64,000 nucleotides of DNA, from positions 38,254 through 102,253 of the forward strand of contig KV424032.1 in the NCBI GenBank assembly GCA_001632435.1, in the 5' to 3' direction. The translations under genes and the position numbers were made by a program. The notes below the pieces were generated by a model, which was given only the letters and a program-made list of their open reading frames with translations, was not told where the DNA came from and did no database searches. Every line of letters starts with the position of its first letter. Position 1 is the stretch's first letter. The DNA is from Calocera cornea HHB12733 (Eukaryota; Basidiomycota; Dacrymycetes; Dacrymycetales; Dacrymycetaceae). Below, one piece after another: positions 21,299-33,396 of the stretch.

Positions 21299-22238
21299 AT
21301 GTCAACCTCCCCCTCCCCCTCGCCACCAGCGTGGGCCAGCGACCCTCCGTACACCCTGCCTCCGGGAGAGCGTGCGCCATTCCAGCCGACCTGGCACGGC
21401 GCCTGCTTCTGCAGGACAGTCCAGTGGGCGGTGCGGCGCGAGCAGCCGCTCGATGCGAAGTACTGCCATTGTACGGACTGCCAGAGGCTGCATGGCGCGC
21501 CCTTCCAGTGGGTAAGTACATACACGCACTTGTCGCTCACCCCGCGGGCCGCTGCTGCTTCTCTCTCAGCTGCGCCGTCCCGCGCTCGGCAGGCGTCCGT
21601 GCAGCAGCAGCGGCCTCGCGCACACAGGCACGCTCTCACACAGTACGGGCCGCGCAGGCCGCCATCTTCCGCAAGACCGACGTGCGCCTCACGCGGGGTG
21701 TTGAAGCCCTGGAGTTCTTCAGCTCTGCAACGGGGAAGAGGGAGCACGCGCTTCCGTGCAAGGTGTACTGCCGGGAATGTCACACGCACGGCCGTCCCCT
21801 CATTCCCTCCTTCCGAACCCCTCGGTTTCTCGCCGCCCCGTACTGATCGGTAGCTGTCTATAACTTATGCGCACAGTCCCCTCTTCGACGAGGGACGGAA
21901 CATGCTCATGCTCTTCCCGACCCTGCTGGACCTCCCCCGGCCGGTGCCGGCGCCGTGGAAAGCCCGGTGTCATATATTCTATGGCTCGCGGGTGGTCGAT
22001 ATCAAGGATGGTACGTCTGCTTTCCTTCAGCTGGACAGTACCCAGCTTCTCCGTCTTTCTGGTCGTGTCATCGCCGGGCGAGCGGAGGGGCGTGTGTGCC
22101 GGCGAGAGGCGGGAGGGCAATGGAATGTGAGATACTGTATTTGCTGACGAGCGATGAGCAGGAACTCCGAAGTGGAGGGGGCATAAGGACGAGAGTGAGC
22201 AGATCCCCGAGGAGGGCGAACACACCGTCGGGGCGTAA
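21299..22238 (+). CDS. GFA/CENP-V (Mss4-like) domain protein
   Basis: Clear exons are 21299-21511, one starting at 21658, one containing SPLFDEGRNMLMLFP, and 22162-22238. The border between the second and third exons near 21780-21875 is uncertain because no donor joins them perfectly with the expected sequence. Zinc-binding cysteines appear as ACFCRT, CHCTDC and YCREC, the layout of glutathione-dependent formaldehyde-activating (GFA) domains. The end, DIKDG spliced to TPKWRGHKDE, fits family C-termini. Small zinc enzymes of this fold act on S-hydroxymethylglutathione or related adducts in bacteria; function in fungi is mostly unknown. A strong TATA region and a short C/T leader precede the ATG. 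Confidence 0.8.
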
Positions 22239-22401
22239 TATGAAGCGACTGGAGGGCGTGTATGCATGGCCACTGGAAGAGTCGTAGGTTGAGCGGGAGG
22301 TGGGACGCGGGTTTCGGGAAACACTGTATCGATAATTCATGTCTAAGCTGTGTGTAAAGGACTTCAGGATTCTAGTTGACCATCTGTCGACGACTTCTCG
22401 T

Positions 22402-24271
22402 CTAGAAGAACTTGGCGAGCTTCCCGAGCTCCACATCCACGTCCCCGCCCTTCTGCACACTCTTCACCAGCAACTCCCTCGCCCTGAGCGCATTCCGCCT
22501 CTTCCTCGCCCCCTCCTCGCCCCTCGCCTCCCTCAGCACCCCTTCCATCTCCTCCCTCACCCTCTCCACGCTCCCCTCAATCGCGCTCCCCTCCTCCCCG
22601 CGGCGGAACGCCCTCCTCCCTCTCCCAGCAGTGCGCACCTCGAGCAGCTCGAACCCGGCGTCCAAGGTCCTGCTGACCCAGAGCGCGTTCACCGGCTGGT
22701 CGCCCCACAGCGGCCAGAGGATCATCGGCAGGCCCTTGCCGAGCGCTTCGAGCGAGGTGTTGCCCCCTCCGTGCGTGAGCACCCACCCCAGCGCCGGGTG
22801 GGCGAAGATCGCCTGCTGCGGCGCCCAGGGGACGATGGTGCCCCTCCCCGAGGCCTCGACGCGCTCCAGCAGCGCGCGGGGGAGGAGCGTGTCCAGAGGG
22901 TCCGGAGAGGCCATGCTGAGGATGAAGGGCATTGGCTGGGCCAGCGAGAGCAGGAGGTCGACCAGCGTCTCCAGGTACTCCCGCGGGACCGAGGCCGTGT
23001 GGATCGTACCGAAGGAGATGAACAGCCCGCATTGCGCGCCGTGCTCCTTTAGTGCTACGTCGAGGAAGGTCAAGGTCTCGTCTTGCACTGTCGCGCTGGC
23101 GTTGGACGAGGGCAGGTAGGAGACCTCGAGCCCGGAGAACGACTGCACGGCCTGCGTGGGCAGCTCGAAGTAGTGCGCCGGCAGGAGCGGGCCCGTGGCG
23201 ACGACGACGCGGTCTGTGTTGGCACAGTAGAACTCTTCCAGGCCCGCGAGGCCATCGGGTTCCTAAAGAGCGTATGAAGCGGGACTGAAGTGACTATGCA
23301 GACAGCACACACCAGCTCCCTAGTGGTGCGGACAATGATGCCCTGTACAGAGTGATACAGCTTGACGAGGGTCCTGCGCAAGTCCCAGGTGGTGTGGGAC
23401 CACAGCTTCTGAGGGTGGTTCTCCCACTGGTACGTGTCCTCCAGCCCACGGACATGGACGAGGTTGCCCCAGTGCGGGGTATGCTCGGCATACTGGGGAA
23501 TGGCACGATTAGTATCGCCTCGGCACCGGATCAACGGCAGTGCTCGCCTCGTAAGCGATCTCGTTGATGTCCCGACCCTGTCTGATATCTGGGTTGGAGA
23601 ACGCGGCCTCCACTTCGCCCTCCCACTCCATCTGCCCCCCAAACGCGCGGGGAGCGATGAAACGGGTCAGGGAGGCTGCGCACGATCCGAAGAACCAGAC
23701 CATTGCAGGCACCTTGTACTTCTCCATTGCTGGCATCACAACTTCGCCCATCAGGATGTCGCTGATCATCAGCCCTGGCGATCGGCCGACTGGGGAGAAC
23801 GTGGCGCTGTTGTCGTCCACGAATTCTTCGTCCCTCATGATGGACTCCAGTACGCCCGCGATGCGGCCTCCGAAATTGTCCGGCTTCATCATCTCGATGT
23901 GCTGTTCGTGAGAGGGTCCATGCTTCAGCGGCTTTCCCAAACCGACAACGCGGATGCGAGGCAGAATGTTCTCGCGTTCCTCCTCGGAACATTGGCGATA
24001 CAGCTCACTCTTAATCTTCTCGGTGTACGTAATCTGCGTGATGCGGGCTAAAGGTCGTCAGAAATGGGTCCCTGCCCAGGATCATGGCACCCTCACTTAT
24101 CGTCAGGTGCGGAAACTTGCGAGCGACGATAACTCCAAATGCACTTTCCGCTCGGATATGTCCTGCGGAAAATCAGTCAATATCAAACTTGTTCAAGATA
24201 CTCATACCCCATCCAAGCCAAGAAAAGAACACAAAGTGTCCATGGTCGCTTTCAGCCGGAATGTCCCCCAT
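22402..24271 (-). CDS. UDP-glycosyltransferase (GT1 family)
   Basis: Five exons are predicted: 24271-24208, 24162-24097, 24047-23527, 23492-23313 and 23262-22402 (563 aa). The N-terminus HFVFFSWLGWGHIRAE carries the histidine typical of the acceptor-side catalytic site. The C-terminal nucleotide-sugar-binding signature is clear: VPWAPQQAIFAHPALGW followed by LTHGGGNTSLEALGKG, then PMILWPLWGDQPVNA. Fungal members of this family glycosylate sterols, small lipids or xenobiotics; the acceptor is unknown. No signal peptide or membrane anchor is obvious. The two smallest introns were placed by restoring frame and matching WGHIR. Confidence 0.9.
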
Positions 24272-25558
24272 TTCAGATGTACAGATGAAGAGAGCAGTGG
24301 GATCGGTCGGGATGGTAGGTGCCACGGTTCCATGGCAGGGTAATATAGCCGGTGAGGGTCACTTCATGGGTAACGCATGGGAAGACGATCGGAGTTGCTT
24401 CGCGGTTGTCGAATGGACACAGCGGACCTGCTCCTCCGACGTGGGAATGACCCGCGCAACAAACTGCGTCAGCAAATACCAAATACGAAGCCCACTCCAA
24501 CACGTTGATGAAGACGGTGTTCATCTTCGGTGCTGTACGATATGAACCTATTCAAAGGTGCGACGGTGGGTCCGAGGGCTATCGAAACGAAGACGGGTCC
24601 GATAAACACCTGTTTTCATGATGTCCGGAAAAATCTGGCCCCTAGCAGCGCAAACATTTCAATGTCTTTGTATAGGTTCAACGTGCCGAATTGTGCTGCG
24701 GTTAGACCGCGCGAAGACGTGGGTTCTCGGTAGAGATGGCGTAGTTGATGGTCCTAATCAGGGAGGGCTATACAGTCCTCGCGAGGCGCCATTGTGTCGC
24801 TGTCCTTGCCGGCTGGCCGACCGGATGCAAATGGGACTGCCCTTCGTCTCGCTCATCACCATTGGTCAGCGACGAAGCCCCCGCACCCATCGACCCTAAA
24901 TTTCTGAGCGATCCGTCCTAATCAGCGCGGAGGTGCGTGGGCGTCTGCGCTCCACGGTCTTCCTGACATGACGTGGGTAAGTCCATTTTCGTGCTCCACG
25001 AGCCTTTTGGTGTTTATTACGCCCGGAAACAGAGAAATTTCTACAGCGTTTCCGCAGTGCCTCCGCTAAGGCGGGTGATGACTATCAACAGCGGAGACTC
25101 CAAAAGCACTCAGTGGTCTTAACCTCGTTCGAAGGAGAGATAGGGTAGGGTCGACCAACCTTCGGACCCAGCCCTATCGACTTGTATTTTCCTCGAGACC
25201 GGTCATCGGGTGACTTTTCCGCCGGACAATGTCTGCTTCTCCCCGGTAATGTGAATCCACACGAACCGCACGATTCCCAAGCCGTCACAGCGCATCTTCT
25301 TTGGAGCCCCTTCTCAACGTCCAGCGTCAATTCATTCGAATGCCGCTCAGATGTGACCGGATTGATAACTCTCCCTGTCCAAAAGAGGAACATCAATGTA
25401 CTGCAATTATCCTGATCCGTTACTATGCACAGGGGCTCGGAACCTCCGCGATAGCGTGGCCACTCGAGAGAACGAGAGACTACTAAAGCATGGCGAGTTG
25501 CTCTGGTTTGCAAGCCACTTCAGCCCTCGGGAATATCTCCCAGACATATACTCGCAGC
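24272..25558. other. 1.3-kb intergenic, no gene supported
   Basis: It lies between divergent genes. Short frames are present on both strands with no recognisable motif. It should hold the promoters of both neighbours. Confidence 0.45.
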
Positions 25559-26931
25559 ATGTCCACCGAGCTCATATTCCATGGCACCGGGAACTCTTCC
25601 TGCTTACCCAACATTGGCTGTTTGGTCGCCCCGCCTGGAGCCCCGCGTTGCATGACTTGCTACCTGGGGGCCAATTCCGGGGTTTCGCCTAATCCACATG
25701 AGGCAGCCAAAAACCGGAGGCGGAACACCGGCGCGATCCTGCGAGTTCGAGATGGCCGAAAGGAAGTGTGAGTGGCCCGCTTTAGTCGAGCACCCCCCCT
25801 TGTCTGATGCCAACCACATAGGGTTGTGGTCATTGACGCCGGCAAATCCTTTGTGGCAGCTGCACTGGAGTGGTTTCCAAAGTACGGGCTGAACCGCATT
25901 GACGGCCTCATCCTCACCCACGCCCACGCTGATGGTGAGCCAATTCATTGATTTGTGCGCAATCCTGCTCACAGATGCCAGCAATGAACGGTTTGGACGA
26001 CTTACGTTGCTGGACTCTCCAAGGCGCCATTCAAGACAGCATTGACATATACCTCTCTCAACGCACATATGAGGAGGTTCAGCGAACGTTCCCCTATCTG
26101 GTGGACAAGGGCATGGCCACAGGTGGCGGAGCAGTAATTTTTCTTTTCTCTGTAATCGGCGTTCCCCTCTAATAGCTCTACCAGGTACCCGAATTCCAGT
26201 GGCATATCATTCAGGAGTACAATGACTTCGACATCTGCGGCGTCAACATCACACCGATCCTGGTCCACCACGGAAGATACTTTGGACCCGTCAGTGGCAT
26301 GATATCGCCACCGATGTCCCCACCTTTGTCCCCACCCCTCACAGCGGTTAGCACACCGAACTTGTCGCGCTCCTCGTCGTATCAGAGCTTTGGATTGTTC
26401 CCCTTCTCAATGCTCACTCAAGATCATTTTACTCCTCCTGTCCCTCCTGCCCAGGACTCGGTCACCCCATATCTCGCTTTTGGATTCTTGCTTCCCAATT
26501 TCCTGTATCTCTCTGATGCATCGGAAATCCCGTCGTACACCTTGGACTACCTGGCCTGCCTTCCTGACTGGCGTAAGCCTGAGGTCGCCGTCATCGACTG
26601 CCTCCGCCCGAAGCAACACCCATCCCACTTCGGAATCGAACAGGCTGTGGTAGCAGCCCGCATCCTGGGATGCAAGAAGACTTACCTTACTGGCTTCATG
26701 TGCGGGATGCAGGAGTGGATCAGCCACGAAGGGTGGGTTCGCGTCTGCAAGGCTATCTCTGAAGGTGAAACGACATTGAAAGGGTGGAAGGGCGACGCCG
26801 GAGAGAAGCAACGCTGCCAAGAGATGCTGAGTTGGATTTTCCCGCAGGCAGGGGATTGGATTAGACCTGGCTTCGACGGTTTGAGAATCGTGGTCAAGAA
26901 CGGTAAAGTGTTTGATGGGGCGTACGACTGA
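25559..26931 (+). CDS. Metallo-beta-lactamase-fold hydrolase (PhnP/yeast C777.06c-like)
   Basis: Exons are 25559-25767, 25822-25934, 25982-26133 and 26185-26931 (406 aa). The start ELIFHGTGNSSCLPNIGCL with a CMTC pair, then VVVIDAGKSF and the metal motif LTHAHADAMNGLDDLR, define the MBL fold. Later ligands are probably in VHHGRYFG, FLYLSDASEIP and the C-terminal KTYLTGFMCGMQ segment. The family includes bacterial PhnP-type cyclic phosphodiesterases and an uncharacterised fission-yeast hydrolase. A Pro/Ser-rich insertion of about 50 residues (ISPPMSPPLSPPLTAVS and following) interrupts the domain between strands. The third acceptor was chosen because it keeps HADAMNG in frame. Confidence 0.88.
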
Positions 26932-28049
26932 TTTGGGAACTAGGCGCAGTTATTATTTTCTCCATCTCCGAACCCCGCCCGAGATGTTCCGGAGTTGTCT
27001 CATTTTATCAAAGCACGTGCCTCCCAATTGAATACATGTATTAAGCGAGGTGGCCACAAACACATGGCCATCGGCAAGAGTGAGCATAAGCCCGTTCCTG
27101 GGCCCTAGCGGAAAGCCTGTGTGGATGACTAAGCGGATTATGTGTTTGGGTAACTGTCGCCAAGTCTCGGGCTCGGTCACCGTTTGAATAAGGGTATATG
27201 TCACATCAACTGCGCCGGGACTTGCATATGGCCGGCAGCTTGCAATGTGCACCATAGCACGTACCTTCCCTCGAAACTGTATACCACCGGCTTCGTTATA
27301 TTGACGTGTCAGTGCGGCAATCATTGTCCAAATCGGTGTCTCGCCGAGAAGGAAAAGGAATCTATTTACGGAGCTATCACCGGCTGTGCTCCATCAATAG
27401 AAGATTATTGGAGGAGTTGTATTAAGGGGTCCATAAGTTGAAGACTTCAGAGTGCCCCATGTGGTGGATGCTGTACCGAGCTTCCTGATGAAATGCCGAG
27501 CTAGCGAACAGCACCGGCCGGCCGTGGGATTCCGTGGTTTGGGTAGAGTACTGATTGTTTGCTATTACTGAACAGCTTCTATGTTTAGGTCTGGGTCCAC
27601 AGTCTAAATCCTCCACGGCTTTTGTAATGGCTCGTTATCAGGGTGTCCTAACCAACGAAGAGAAAAACTTGCTTGTTTGACGCATCCCTCCCCAATCAGT
27701 CAAGGAAGATTTTTCGTAACACCGTGACAGATCGGCACGCCTAAAACCGGGTTTTGTGGCAAAGAGGTGGCGGAGACTGGTGCTCCGCTTTTGAGGGGCG
27801 CATCGCCCCTCCGCACCGCTCCGCATGGAAGGATGAATATTCGTGCCCAATGCATAACGTGTGCGGGTCTTGGCGACCGGTGCCGCGACAAGCCCTCCGT
27901 CAACGATGAGACTTGATGTCTTGACTAATGTTCCAGCAGTCCGAAAGCGAATGCTGGGCTATACGATACTGACTGTGCTGGCCCCTTAAGTTGGCACGGC
28001 TCTGTGGATGAAACACGCACCCCATCCCCGCCCTCGTTTCCCCACAAGC
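26932..28049. other. Intergenic with one weak candidate gene
   Basis: Apart from a possible minus-strand reading frame at 26953-27390, I see no gene. The right part is the upstream region of the MFS transporter. Confidence 0.4.
26953..27390 (-). CDS. Possible unknown protein, N-terminus unresolved
   Basis: An open frame of about 145 codons ends at TAA 26953-26955. The sequence ETPIWTMIAALTRQYNE through LMLTLADGHVFVATSLN has a balanced, protein-like composition. A GTACGT inside it is not followed by an acceptor that keeps frame. No upstream exon or start could be fixed and no family was recognised, so it may be a relic. Confidence 0.25.
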   Translation of the reverse strand, partial: STAGDSSVNRFLFLLGETPIWTMIAALTRQYNEAGGIQFRGKVRAMVHIASCRPYASPGAVDVTYTLIQTVTEPETWRQLPKHIIRLVIHTGFPLGPRNGLMLTLADGHVFVATSLNTCIQLGGTCFDKMRQLRNISGGVRRWRK

Positions 28050-29880
28050 ATGTCTCCTGGCCACTCTGCGAAAGGAGCAAAGGAGCTTGGCATTGCGCAC
28101 TTGCTTGAACAAGGTCCATGGTGGAAGAACAAACGACTGTGGTTCCTGAATTTATGGCTGTAGGTCCCTACCCAAGATAGGTTGCGGCGTCACCAACCCC
28201 CGATGTAGTGCACTTCTCCTCATGACCTCGTATGCCAATGGATACGATGGCTCGATGATGAGTTCGTAATCCTAGTCATTCACGTCACAAAGCGGCTCAT
28301 AACATTCTTTGGTCTTTATCGCAGACAATCTACAAGTGCTGGCTCAGTGGAAAGCAACCATGGGCTATCCTTCCAGTGAGAAGCTGGGTCTCCTTACGGC
28401 CATCCGCAACATCGGCTTGCTGGCAGCAACTCCAATTACTCCATACGTAATCGACGGATTTGGTCGGCGCATCGCCATTGTGATTGGAGCTTTCCTCATG
28501 ATAAGCGGGACTGCAGTGCAAACAGCCTCGTCCAACTCCAGCATGTTCATGGGCGCCCGGTTTCTTTTCGGTTTCGGGCTCGCTTTCGCTACAAGTGCAT
28601 CTCCACTACTGATCTCCGAGCTCTCCTACCCTTCTCAACGTGCACCGATCGTATCCACTTACAACTCGTTGTGGTATTCGGGAGCTATCGTCGCGGCGTG
28701 GACGACGTTTGGGACCTTTCGCATTCCGAATCAGTGGGCGTGGCGAATCCCCTCCATACTGCAAGGAGCCCCGTCATTGCTGCATGTCACTCTGGTAATG
28801 TTTTGTCCGGAGTCTCCTCGCTGGCTTATCTCCAAGGGAAAGTAAGCAATCATGACCTTGCCTGTGCAAATAAGGATTGATCGCTAAGTAGGGAAGCTGC
28901 CGGCCTGAAAATTCTCGCATACTACCATGGAGGCGGTGATGACCAGAATGTTCTTGTCCAGTACGAGTACAACGAGATCCGAAAGGCGATAGAACTGGAT
29001 CGCAAAGTTGCGGAAACGACTGGATGGAAAACCCTTATCGCTACGCCCGGAAACAGACGACGTCTCCGCATGATCATTGCGCTGGCATTCTTCTCCCAAT
29101 GGTCCGGAAACGGTCTCGTCACCTACTATCTCAACCTGGTCTTCGACACTATAGGAATTACCTCGACCACTACCCAGACGCTTATCAACGGGGTTCTGCA
29201 GGTCTTCAACCTAGGAGTCTGTCTTGTAGCGTCGGCTTTCGTCGACAAAGCTGGCCGCCGCGTACTGTTCCTGACTTCCAGCGGGGGCATGTTGCTATTC
29301 TTCACCCTACTTACGGTCTGTTCCGCTCGCTATGCTATTACGGGGAGCAGCGCTGCGGGTGATGCCGTGATTGCTTTTATTTGTAAGCTATACTTCCTAT
29401 CCCCAGTACGATGCACGCTGACCCACTCTTCAGTCCTCTTCTTCGGTACCTTCTGCCTGGCGTTTACACCTCTCACCGTTCCATACACTATCGAGATCCT
29501 GCCTTACTCCTTGAGGGCTAAAGGTTTTACAGTATTCAGCTTCTCACTGGCGCTGGCTCTTATCTTCAACCAATTTGTCAATCCTATCGCCCTTGCCGCC
29601 TTGGGATGGAAGTGTAAGCTCTCCCTTTGCTCACTCTGTTAAAACATTCTGACGGGGCGAAGACTACATCGTTTACGACTGCTTCCTTATCTTTGAGTTT
29701 GTGTTTATGTATTTCTTCTGCATCGAGACGAAGAATCGCACCCTCGAGCAAACGGCCGCACTCTTCGATGGAGAGAAGGCGGTTCAGGATCTTACGGCTT
29801 CTGCTATAATGGCCATTCAACTTCCGAACGCCAGCGGCGAGGGGAAGTCTGACATTGAGAAGGAGGAGAGAGCAGTTTAG
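28050..29880 (+). CDS. MFS sugar transporter (lactose-permease-like)
   Basis: Six exons are predicted: 28050-28159, 28209-28261, 28325-28841, 28892-29382, 29434-29613 and 29663-29880 (522 aa). Family marks include SYANGYDGSMMNNL in helix 1, DGFGRRIAIVIGAF in the loop between helices 2 and 3, ARFLFGFGLAFA, PESPRWLISKGK before the central loop, DKAGRRVLFL, and the terminal FFCIETKNRTLEQTAALFDG. Twelve membrane helices are expected. Substrate is probably a mono- or disaccharide taken up with protons. All introns are phase-consistent and near 50 nt. It is convergent with the lactone oxidase gene (153 bp between stops). Confidence 0.92.
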
Positions 29881-30033
29881 TGTACTGTATTCACTCAAGA
29901 AACAATCAATAGAGGTCGCCAGAAAGCGCTGGAGGATGAAGTACTGGGAACGATTCCGCGGTTAGGGTAACGGGTAAAATTGGCACGTAGTTTATTCATC
30001 GGGTACACTTGAAGTATCCATGATAGTAACTAC

Positions 30034-31672
30034 CTACGCCATTCCACGCGAAAGAATGTCGAGGGCGTCACCATTCAGACTATTGCCGAATATATGCCTG
30101 TTGACATAGTCATTCCTGAATAGGCCATTCGGATCTACCTCATTGAGCACATGAACAAAGTCGTCGAAATGGGGGTAGGAAGCTCGCAGCTCCGTGGGTC
30201 CAAAGGGGTGCGTCTTGGCCCAGTGCGGTCGACCACCGTATGACGACATGATCTTATCGAATTTTCGGAATAGCTCCTTCCAGGGCACATCAACGCCGTA
30301 GGGTCTGCGCAGACATGAGGAAATGAGGACGCCAGTGACGATGATCGCTTACTTGAACTGGATGATTCCAATCCAGCACGTTTTCCGGCCATATGAGGGA
30401 CTCAACCAGATGTCGTCGACATCACTCCATCGAATCTCCAAAGGGAAGTGGGGTCGCAAACCCCGGGGGTCGGACTGTTCTTCAGATAGCCAAGTATGAA
30501 GCGCCTTTATACACTGCTTCGCATTGGTATGTGGGATCGCCCATTCTGCCGTGTATTGCTTAATCTGACGTCATAGTGAGTGGTCTGTCGGAATAAATAT
30601 TGGTGCCTACGCACAAATACATCCAGATTGAAAATTTTCCAGCTGTCATTGATAGTGGTCCCCTGGGGCCGCCGCAGCCAGCACGCGAAACGCGCAACCG
30701 TCGGGAGGATGGAAGGGAGGTATAGCCCGAGAAAGAGGAGGAATTGAATGAGGTGAAATCCCACCAGCTTATCCCGAAGAAAGCTGCTGGGGACGACATT
30801 TGGCTCCTACACAGAGTTCATACACAGTTCGGATTTGAGGAGATCAGGATGTTCGCACCTGCATCGTGTGATCTGCCCTCATGACATGCATCTCGTCGGC
30901 TTGTGCGTACCACCAGATCCGTACGTGCTCTCCCGACTGCGCAATATTGTCGAGGTTCTCGATCACCGAGTCAAAGGAGACGGCTTCCTTCTTCTCCGCA
31001 AGACGGAAAGCATCCTCCACTTGCAGTTTGACGCGTAAAATAATTCCCGTAGCACCGAGACCACACAGCGTCGCCTTGTAAATGTCGATTCGGCTCTGAT
31101 TCGAGCAGACAATACGTGATCCGTCAGCTATGAGCAGCTCGAGCTCCAAGATGCTGGCCGACATAGCTGCGAATGTCCAGCCGGTACCGTGGCTTGCGGT
31201 CGCAATAATACCACCAATGGCTTGTTCGGAGATTGATCCAACATTGCTCATCGCAAGACCGTGCCGACCAAGAGCATCGTGCACTTCATGGAGTTTCGCA
31301 CCCGCTTGCACGTTCACCCATTTCTCCGCCGAATTGATCTGTAGTTCCATCGGTAAGCGCATTCCACATTGTCTTGCACTACTTACGAACCTCTAGAACT
31401 CGATTCAACCTGTGGGTCGTGATCATGAAGCCGGTAGTGCAAGCGAGGTCGCTGGGACTGTGGCCGGTACCGGCGACGCGTAAGTGCTTGCCCTCTCTCT
31501 TGGCCATTTCCACAACACATTCGCACTGAAATTCAGTCTGCGGCTCAAAGACAGACAGAGGTCGACAGGAGTACGTCTCGGCCCAGTTCGTGAACTCTCC
31601 TTTCTTGATCGAAATTGAGTCCAGAATGTGGTAAAGGTCGAGGTTGGATAGCTCGGAGACTTTCGTCGACAT
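30034..31672 (-). CDS. ALO1: D-arabinono-1,4-lactone oxidase
   Basis: Five exons are predicted from ATG 31672 to TAG 30034-30036. The FAD-binding part shows WAETYSCRP, LRVAGTGHSPSDLACT and IGGIIATASHGTGW; the ALO domain shows EIRWSDVDDIWLSP, GRKTCWIGIIQFK and the diagnostic GGRPHWAKTH. The enzyme oxidises D-arabinono-1,4-lactone to D-erythroascorbate, the fungal ascorbate analogue, usually at the outer mitochondrial membrane. A hydrophobic segment (LIQFLLFLGLYLPSIL) in the middle could be the membrane anchor. Exon joins VLE-INSAEKW, TMQ-EPNVV, DVF-IKQYTAEW and QFK-PYGVDV all keep frame. The residues following SHGTG look normal, so the enzyme should be active. Confidence 0.9.
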
Positions 31673-33396
31673 CACCGTTGTACTATCTGTCGAGGTCGCG
31701 AGGAAAAGGACACTGGAATGAAACAGGGGCGAGAGTAGTATTGCCAAAAGTCTTGTAAGTCCTCCATTATGCATCATGTCGACAAGCGCTGAGCCGCCGT
31801 CCGACGTAACCCTTGCACCGATATCCCGATAACCCAAGAGAGCCGCATGGTCATGGCGGTGCAAACAGCTCCCGCGGCGAAGATATACAAATCGATTGAC
31901 AAAGTCAGTGCCAAATACGGTCGCCTCGTCATTAACTCTTGATATCGCGATGGCTGCTTGACGAACATCTTTTGATAAGATATCCAGTGTCACAGTTTCG
32001 TTTGAGCGCCAACCGTTGATGGTGGCGGTATTCATGGAAGATGATGGAAAGCATCACGCGTTTGTCAGACGCTATACGCCACTCGGCTCGGCATCTCTGA
32101 ATGATGATGGTCGGAAGGATATTTCCGCGGCGGGCCAACCTTTCTCGCCTTGAAGACTGAGACCTGAACAGGGGGAAGCTTCTTTCGAATTATCACTGTT
32201 CCATGAAGGGCCCAAATTTGATGGTCGATCGGGACAATACATGGAGGTCCCGCATTGGATGTACCCGACCAAGCAGCCAGTGGCAATCATAGAGTGTCAC
32301 TGTGACTGTTGTGCGAACAATTGAGTCCAATTCGGCTGGGACCGGCGGCGAATTCAGGCGAATTGTGAAGGCCGTTGAGTTGGAGACGAGTTTTGTACGT
32401 AAAAGTCGAAATACGGGTTTGCCGGGGCGTTTCCTTTGCGGCCAAACTCTTGAATGAATGGTTTCTTATACAATGTCGAAGGCTCGGCGACAGCAACGAT
32501 GACGCTGATATCCACAGGCTCGAGCGAGGAATTGGAACAAGCGAGGCATTCGACCGGCGATAGGAGGATGAGATCCATCGTGCACGGCGCCCCCATATGG
32601 GAAGCGGCGAGTAGTAACCAGGTTTGATGGGATGGCGCAGAAGCCAGTGGTCTAGTTGTATACAACTGGACAAGGTTATCGCCGACAGGTCCGACGGGTC
32701 CTGCCGTTGATATAGAATACGCCACACGAGCGCAGACCCAGAGTCAGCCATGGCCGGTGGTGTACTCAGGGGAGAATGGGGAAGTTGATTGAAGATGGGG
32801 GAATGAACATGTAGGTTGTGCTATATAGATTCATCGTCAGGGCTTTACTGCTATCGCTTCTCGACAATCAACGCACCATGTGACTTGGGGCTGTGATCAT
32901 AGAGGATGGCTTGACTGGGTTCTCGCGACAAGCGTGGCCGCGCGATTGCAGGAGGAAGACATTCTGTACCGTGGCGTTGTGTTGGACATGCGGGTATCAA
33001 TAGAATGGAAAGGGTAACACTGGCGGGCGACCGGGATTCCCAAATGCAGACGAGAACCCAAGTTACGGCAAAGCTGCATTGGGATGAACGCGACGGCTTT
33101 GATAGAACAGGTCCGAATAATGGCGCATAACTGTACAGACGTCGTCAGAACACTCCACGGCGGCCGCTCCCCGAGGCATGCAACGCACCACAGGAGGACC
33201 GGGCCCACGGAAGGCACTTTGCGCGGCATGGGAGCTGCCCAGCGGATGAGATCCCAGCCATATTCATAGAATGCGCAAGATCGACGACGTTGAGCGAGGT
33301 ATATGCGTCACAAACGTGCTCATGGCCGGACAACCAGTCGCACCATCACAACGGCGTGAAGCACTCCGTTTTTCCAGCCGTTCGGCCGCCTATCGT
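31673..33396. other. 1.7-kb intergenic with one weak candidate
   Basis: A TATATAG at about 32822-32829 (read on the minus strand) and a pyrimidine-rich leader precede an ATG at 32751, so a gene may exist at 32287-32751. Otherwise nothing is recognised. Confidence 0.4.
32287..32751 (-). CDS. Possible small unknown gene
   Basis: The ATG at 32751 follows a well-formed fungal core promoter. Two overlapping frames are open downstream: a Ser/Arg-rich one from this ATG, and another reading VDISVIVAVAEPSTLYKK. I could not place an intron that joins them, so the coding content is unresolved and no family is assigned. Confidence 0.25.
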   Translation of the reverse strand: MADSGSALVWRILYQRQDPSDLSAITLSSCIQLDHWLLRHPIKPGYYSPLPIWGRRARWISSSYRRSNASLVPIPRSSLWISASSLLSPSLRHCIRNHSFKSLAAKETPRQTRISTFTYKTRLQLNGLHNSPEFAAGPSRIGLNCSHNSHSDTL

